The notes under the pieces were generated by a model. That model worked only from the letters and a program-made list of their open reading frames with translations. It made no database searches and was not told the DNA's origin. A program made the position numbers and the translations under genes. A stretch of DNA of 64,000 nucleotides from Companilactobacillus zhachilii (GTDB taxonomy: Bacteria; Bacillota; Bacilli; Lactobacillales; Lactobacillaceae), in NCBI RefSeq assembly GCF_003606365.2, contig NZ_CP031933.2:1798001-1862000 (forward strand), written 5' to 3'. Below, piece by piece: positions 61,466-64,000 of the stretch; positions within the stretch are counted from its first letter, which is position 1, and the number at the start of each line of letters is the position of its first letter.

Positions 61466-62791
61466 TTATGCCAAACTGGCTTTTGGCAAGATATTAATAA
61501 TGTAAAGCAAGATAACAAAGACTACAAACAATCCATACATAATTGGATTGATTTCTTTTCTCTTACCTGCTGCTAGCATTGTGATTGGATAAACTAAGAA
61601 TCCAAAGGCAATACCGTATGAAATGTTATAAGTTAGTGGCATACCAACGATTGTTAAGAATGCTGGAAGCGCAATTTCAAATCTATCCCATTGTATACCT
61701 TTCATTGATTGAGCCATTAAGGTTCCAACAATGATTAAAACTGGTGCGGTAACGTTGCTTGTTACGACTGTCAATAATGGTGAGAAAAACATTGATAATG
61801 CAAACAACACACCAACAGTGATGGAAGTTAAACCGGTTCTACCACCCACAGCAATACCGGCTGATGATTCAACGTAAGCAGTTGGGGGTGTTGTTCCAAA
61901 AACTGCTCCACTGACCATTGAAATGGAATCGGCCATTAAAGCATGACCAATTCTTGGCATTTTACCATCTTTATCTTGCATGATATCGACTTGTTCTGCC
62001 AATCCGATTAAAGTACCGGCTGTATCAAAAAATGCAACTAATAAGAAGATAATCACAACTGCCCAAAGTTGTGGTTCCTTGATATCAGCAATATGTGCAA
62101 CACCAACACCAAAGGTTGGCTTCAAACTAGGAATACCTGACACGATATGTGCTGGTGCTGGAATTAATTTAGTAACTAGACCAGCAATTGTTGTAAAGAC
62201 CATTCCGATAAAAATAGCACCTGGAATTTTACGAGCCATCAAAATAGCTGTAACTAATAATCCGGTAATTGTTAACCAAGTTGTTGGGTTTGCGAATGAA
62301 CCGATGGCAACAAGTGATGATTTACTTGCTGTGATCAAACCCCCGCCTTGCAAACCAACAAACGCAATAAAAATACCTAACCCAGCGGCCACCGCCAATT
62401 TCAAATCTTTCGGAATCGCATTGATGACGATTTCACGAATTTTCATTAATGAGAGCACTAAGAAAATTAAACTGGCTACGAAAACACCAGCCATCGCTGT
62501 TTGCCAAGGAATACCCATGGCGATAACAACTGAATAACTGAAAAAGGCATTATCACCTAATCCTGGAGCAATTGCAATTGGGTAATTAGCTAAAATACCC
62601 ATCAACACTGAACCAACTACGGCAGTCAAAGCTGTAGCTGTGAACAGTGAACCTTTGTTCATCCCTGAGTCTCCCAAAACCTGCGGATTAACAAACAAAA
62701 TGTAAGCCATTGAAACAAATGTCGTCAAACCAGCTAAGATTTCACGTTTTACATTTGTTTGAGCTTCTTCTAGATGGAATAAACGTTCCAT
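61466..62791 (-). CDS. pbuG: NCS2 family nucleobase permease (guanine/hypoxanthine/adenine type)
   Basis: This 441-residue protein has 12-14 helices and AzgA-type NCS2 motifs: REILAGLTTFVSMAYILFVNP, GLGDNAFFSYSVVIAMG, and FGTTPPTAYVESSAGIAVGGRTGL. It imports purine bases by proton symport. ATG at 62791 (MERLFHLEEAQTNVKRE) fits family starts; AGAGGG lies 12 bases upstream. An open extension to 62827 is possible. A PurBox-like site lies in the promoter. Confidence 0.9.
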   Translation of the reverse strand: MERLFHLEEAQTNVKREILAGLTTFVSMAYILFVNPQVLGDSGMNKGSLFTATALTAVVGSVLMGILANYPIAIAPGLGDNAFFSYSVVIAMGIPWQTAMAGVFVASLIFLVLSLMKIREIVINAIPKDLKLAVAAGLGIFIAFVGLQGGGLITASKSSLVAIGSFANPTTWLTITGLLVTAILMARKIPGAIFIGMVFTTIAGLVTKLIPAPAHIVSGIPSLKPTFGVGVAHIADIKEPQLWAVVIIFLLVAFFDTAGTLIGLAEQVDIMQDKDGKMPRIGHALMADSISMVSGAVFGTTPPTAYVESSAGIAVGGRTGLTSITVGVLFALSMFFSPLLTVVTSNVTAPVLIIVGTLMAQSMKGIQWDRFEIALPAFLTIVGMPLTYNISYGIAFGFLVYPITMLAAGKRKEINPIMYGLFVVFVILLYIINILPKASLA

Positions 62792-63117
62792 AAAACTTAA
62801 ATTCCCTCTATTATCTAATGAATTCACTATAAACGCCCCTTAGAAAAAATAATCTCTTTTTTTGACTTATCTAGTATTACAAATAATTCGGATTTTGACA
62901 AGTGTTTTAGAAACATTTATGTGTTTTAATATAAATATAGTTCGTGTTTTGCTATAATTTTATTAATTTAAATAGCTAAACAGGTACATAAAAGCACATG
63001 AAGATATCTAAAGTTCGGTTTTTGCTATCTTCTAATGATTTATATTTATGAAATATTCATTCTTGAATTTTCTGAAATTTTTACTAAATGGACTAAAAAG
63101 AATCAACAACATCATTC
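62792..63117. other. 326-base upstream region of the purine permease
   Basis: Contains the promoter and PurBox-like sequences. Between about 62950 and 63117 I see no gene or toxin reading frame next to the antitoxin. Confidence 0.5.
62881..62896 (-). promoter_or_regulatory. PurBox-like site within the permease promoter
   Basis: Read minus, AAAATCCGAATTATT resembles the PurR PurBox core (CCGAA). It fills the spacer between TTGTCA and TAATAC. A second CGAA motif (ACACGAACTAT) lies at about 62937-62948. PurR control is inferred. Confidence 0.45.
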
Positions 63118-63429
63118 TTATTCATCATCTTCAGACGTCTCCTTTAACCAATCTTCAACATCCTTTTGATTATTTAAATTTTTCACTGGAATATCTTGAG
63201 TTGCTTTTAGCAATCTTTGGTTGGCTTTTTCTAGATTCGTTAATTGAAGACTGACTGGGAAGGAATCTGTTGCGACGATTCGTTTAAATAACATGGTAAC
63301 TGCATCGGTAAGGGTCATTCCAAGATTACTTAATACTTTTTCGGCATCTTGTTTTAAAGTCTTATCAACTTGAATTCTAACTTTAGACTTAGAACTGTCT
63401 TTTTTAGCTAAATTATTTTGAGTAATCAA
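63118..63429 (-). CDS. RelB/DinJ family antitoxin, orphan
   Basis: This protein of about 103 residues has the ribbon-helix-helix pattern KVRIQVDKTLKQDAEKVLSNLGMTLTDAVTMLFKRIVATDSFPVSL. It would bind DNA and neutralise a RelE/YafQ-type toxin. No toxin gene follows; only 300 non-coding bases lie downstream. The start is a TTG at 63429 with GGAGG four bases upstream; an earlier ATG in the frame lacks an SD. Confidence 0.8.
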   Translation of the reverse strand: MITQNNLAKKDSSKSKVRIQVDKTLKQDAEKVLSNLGMTLTDAVTMLFKRIVATDSFPVSLQLTNLEKANQRLLKATQDIPVKNLNNQKDVEDWLKETSEDDE

Positions 63430-63490
63430 TTTTCCTCCATGCTTATTTGTGCATAACATACTATATATCAAATCACACTGTAAAATGCAC

Positions 63491-63540
63491 AAAAAAAGGT
63501 TCAAATACAATTAAAAATTCCAACTGTATTTGAACCTTTT
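63491..63540 (-). terminator. Terminator after the Clp ATPase gene
   Basis: AAAAGGTTCAAATACA / TGTATTTGAACCTTTT perfect 16-base stem with T runs on both sides. Confidence 0.9.
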
Positions 63541-63559
63541 GCAAGCTTATAATCTCTTT

Positions 63560-64000
63560 TTATTCACTTGTAACAGCCGATTTCTCAGAAATTTTAATAG
63601 TTCCATCAACTAAATCAGCTTTCAAACTCTTAACATCAATATGATCAAGATAGAATTCAGCAACTTTATCTCTAATTTGTTGTTCAATCACACGACGTAA
63701 TGGTCTTGCACCCATCGCTTCATCGTAACCTTCATCAATCAACCACTCTTTAGCTTCAGGAGTTACTTCCAAAGTAATACCCTTTTTAGCTAAGTTACGG
63801 TTAACATCATTCAACATAAGTTCAACGATTTGATTCAAGTCATCCTTTGATAGATGGGTAAATTCAACAATTCCATTGAATCTATTCAAAAACTCAGGGC
63901 TGAAGTATGGTGCTAATTTGTCCATTAACTTCTCATCTTTACTACCATTGCTAAATCCAGCATTAGAAGTTGCGATGATAATTGTGTTCTTAAAGTCAAC
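63560..64000 (-). CDS. Clp family AAA+ ATPase (ClpE/ClpL-type), C-terminal part, cut by window edge
   Basis: The 146 visible residues begin VDFKNTIIIATSNAGFSNG, the D2 AAA+ sensor-1 region. They continue through YFSPEFLNRFNGIVEFTHLSKDDL (arginine-finger region) and the sensor-2/C-domain GYDEAMGARPLRRVIEQQIRDKVAEFYLD. It is an HSP100 unfoldase working with ClpP or as a chaperone. The N-terminal domains that would separate ClpE, ClpL and ClpC lie outside the window. Confidence 0.88.
   Translation of the reverse strand, partial: VDFKNTIIIATSNAGFSNGSKDEKLMDKLAPYFSPEFLNRFNGIVEFTHLSKDDLNQIVELMLNDVNRNLAKKGITLEVTPEAKEWLIDEGYDEAMGARPLRRVIEQQIRDKVAEFYLDHIDVKSLKADLVDGTIKISEKSAVTSE

Noticed and set aside
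61980..62537. 185-codon open frame antisense to the purine permease
   Set aside because: It mirrors the permease codons, has low-complexity K/I/P/A content and no SD; it is a shadow of a highly hydrophobic gene.

Overview
The window is AT-rich Gram-positive DNA from a lactic acid bacterium. Shine-Dalgarno sites are strong (GGAGG, GGGGAGG) and the genes are lactobacillus-like: WxL and SLAP surface proteins, PepD dipeptidase, lactate oxidase, ECF vitamin transport, PTS sugar uptake and DhaKLM. The mix suggests the Companilactobacillus (L. alimentarius/farciminis) group; that is inference, with no rRNA gene here to confirm it. There is no rRNA, tRNA, CRISPR array, prophage or intact transposase. 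The window opens inside nadD and closes inside a Clp ATPase gene.

Layout. 1-10.9 kb is almost all minus strand: nadD, a DUF3737-malY pair, a heterodimeric ABC exporter, lactate oxidase, a CPBP protease, a cation/proton antiporter with a small membrane protein after it, and azlCD. 11-17 kb holds a zinc alcohol dehydrogenase, an acetyltransferase, an ABC pair with a lipoprotein nuclease, and an SMR pump. 16-20.6 kb holds a DUF916/WxL surface pair and an NrtR-like regulator with a NiaP-like transporter. 21-31 kb holds a MarR-GNAT-B3/4 operon, a possible bacteriocin immunity protein, an OpuC osmolyte transporter, an Rrf2 regulator, a second B3/4 protein and redox genes. 31-41 kb holds secreted or surface proteins, PepD, an orphan PTS IIB, a gluconokinase and a trehalose-type PTS. 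41-50 kb holds a frameshifted GH65 phosphorylase, a MATE pump, an esterase divergent from a ROK regulator, and two HAD phosphatases. 50-57 kb holds an AlkD-like protein (frameshifted), an acetyltransferase, PduO, GlpF and a dedicated ECF transporter beside a DUF4430 secreted protein. 57-64 kb holds an AraC regulator, dhaKLM, a purine permease, an orphan RelB/DinJ antitoxin and the Clp ATPase.

Genes that appear to work together: GlpF with DhaKLM (glycerol/dihydroxyacetone; dha has a cre-like site at its promoter); PTS with GH65 (trehalose-type uptake and phosphorolysis); ECF with DUF4430 and PduO (possible cobamide acquisition); and NrtR with NiaP (niacin/NAD). A motif shared by the GH65 and ROK/esterase promoters suggests the ROK protein may also control GH65.

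The most unusual content lies between genes. Family A is a roughly 180-bp four-helix repeat with ten substantial copies (eight near full length, one with an internal deletion, one reduced to a single long hairpin) and at least two remnants. Its helices change sequence from copy to copy while keeping their pairing, and one 9-base hairpin loop is constant or nearly so. Family B is a roughly 150-bp long-hairpin repeat that sits flush against stop codons and probably works as a two-way terminator; its stem also covaries. Family C is a set of similar long terminator hairpins. Three genes (WxL, GH65, AlkD-like) each need one extra base in or next to a short homopolymer to read through, which is either real decay or under-called sequence.
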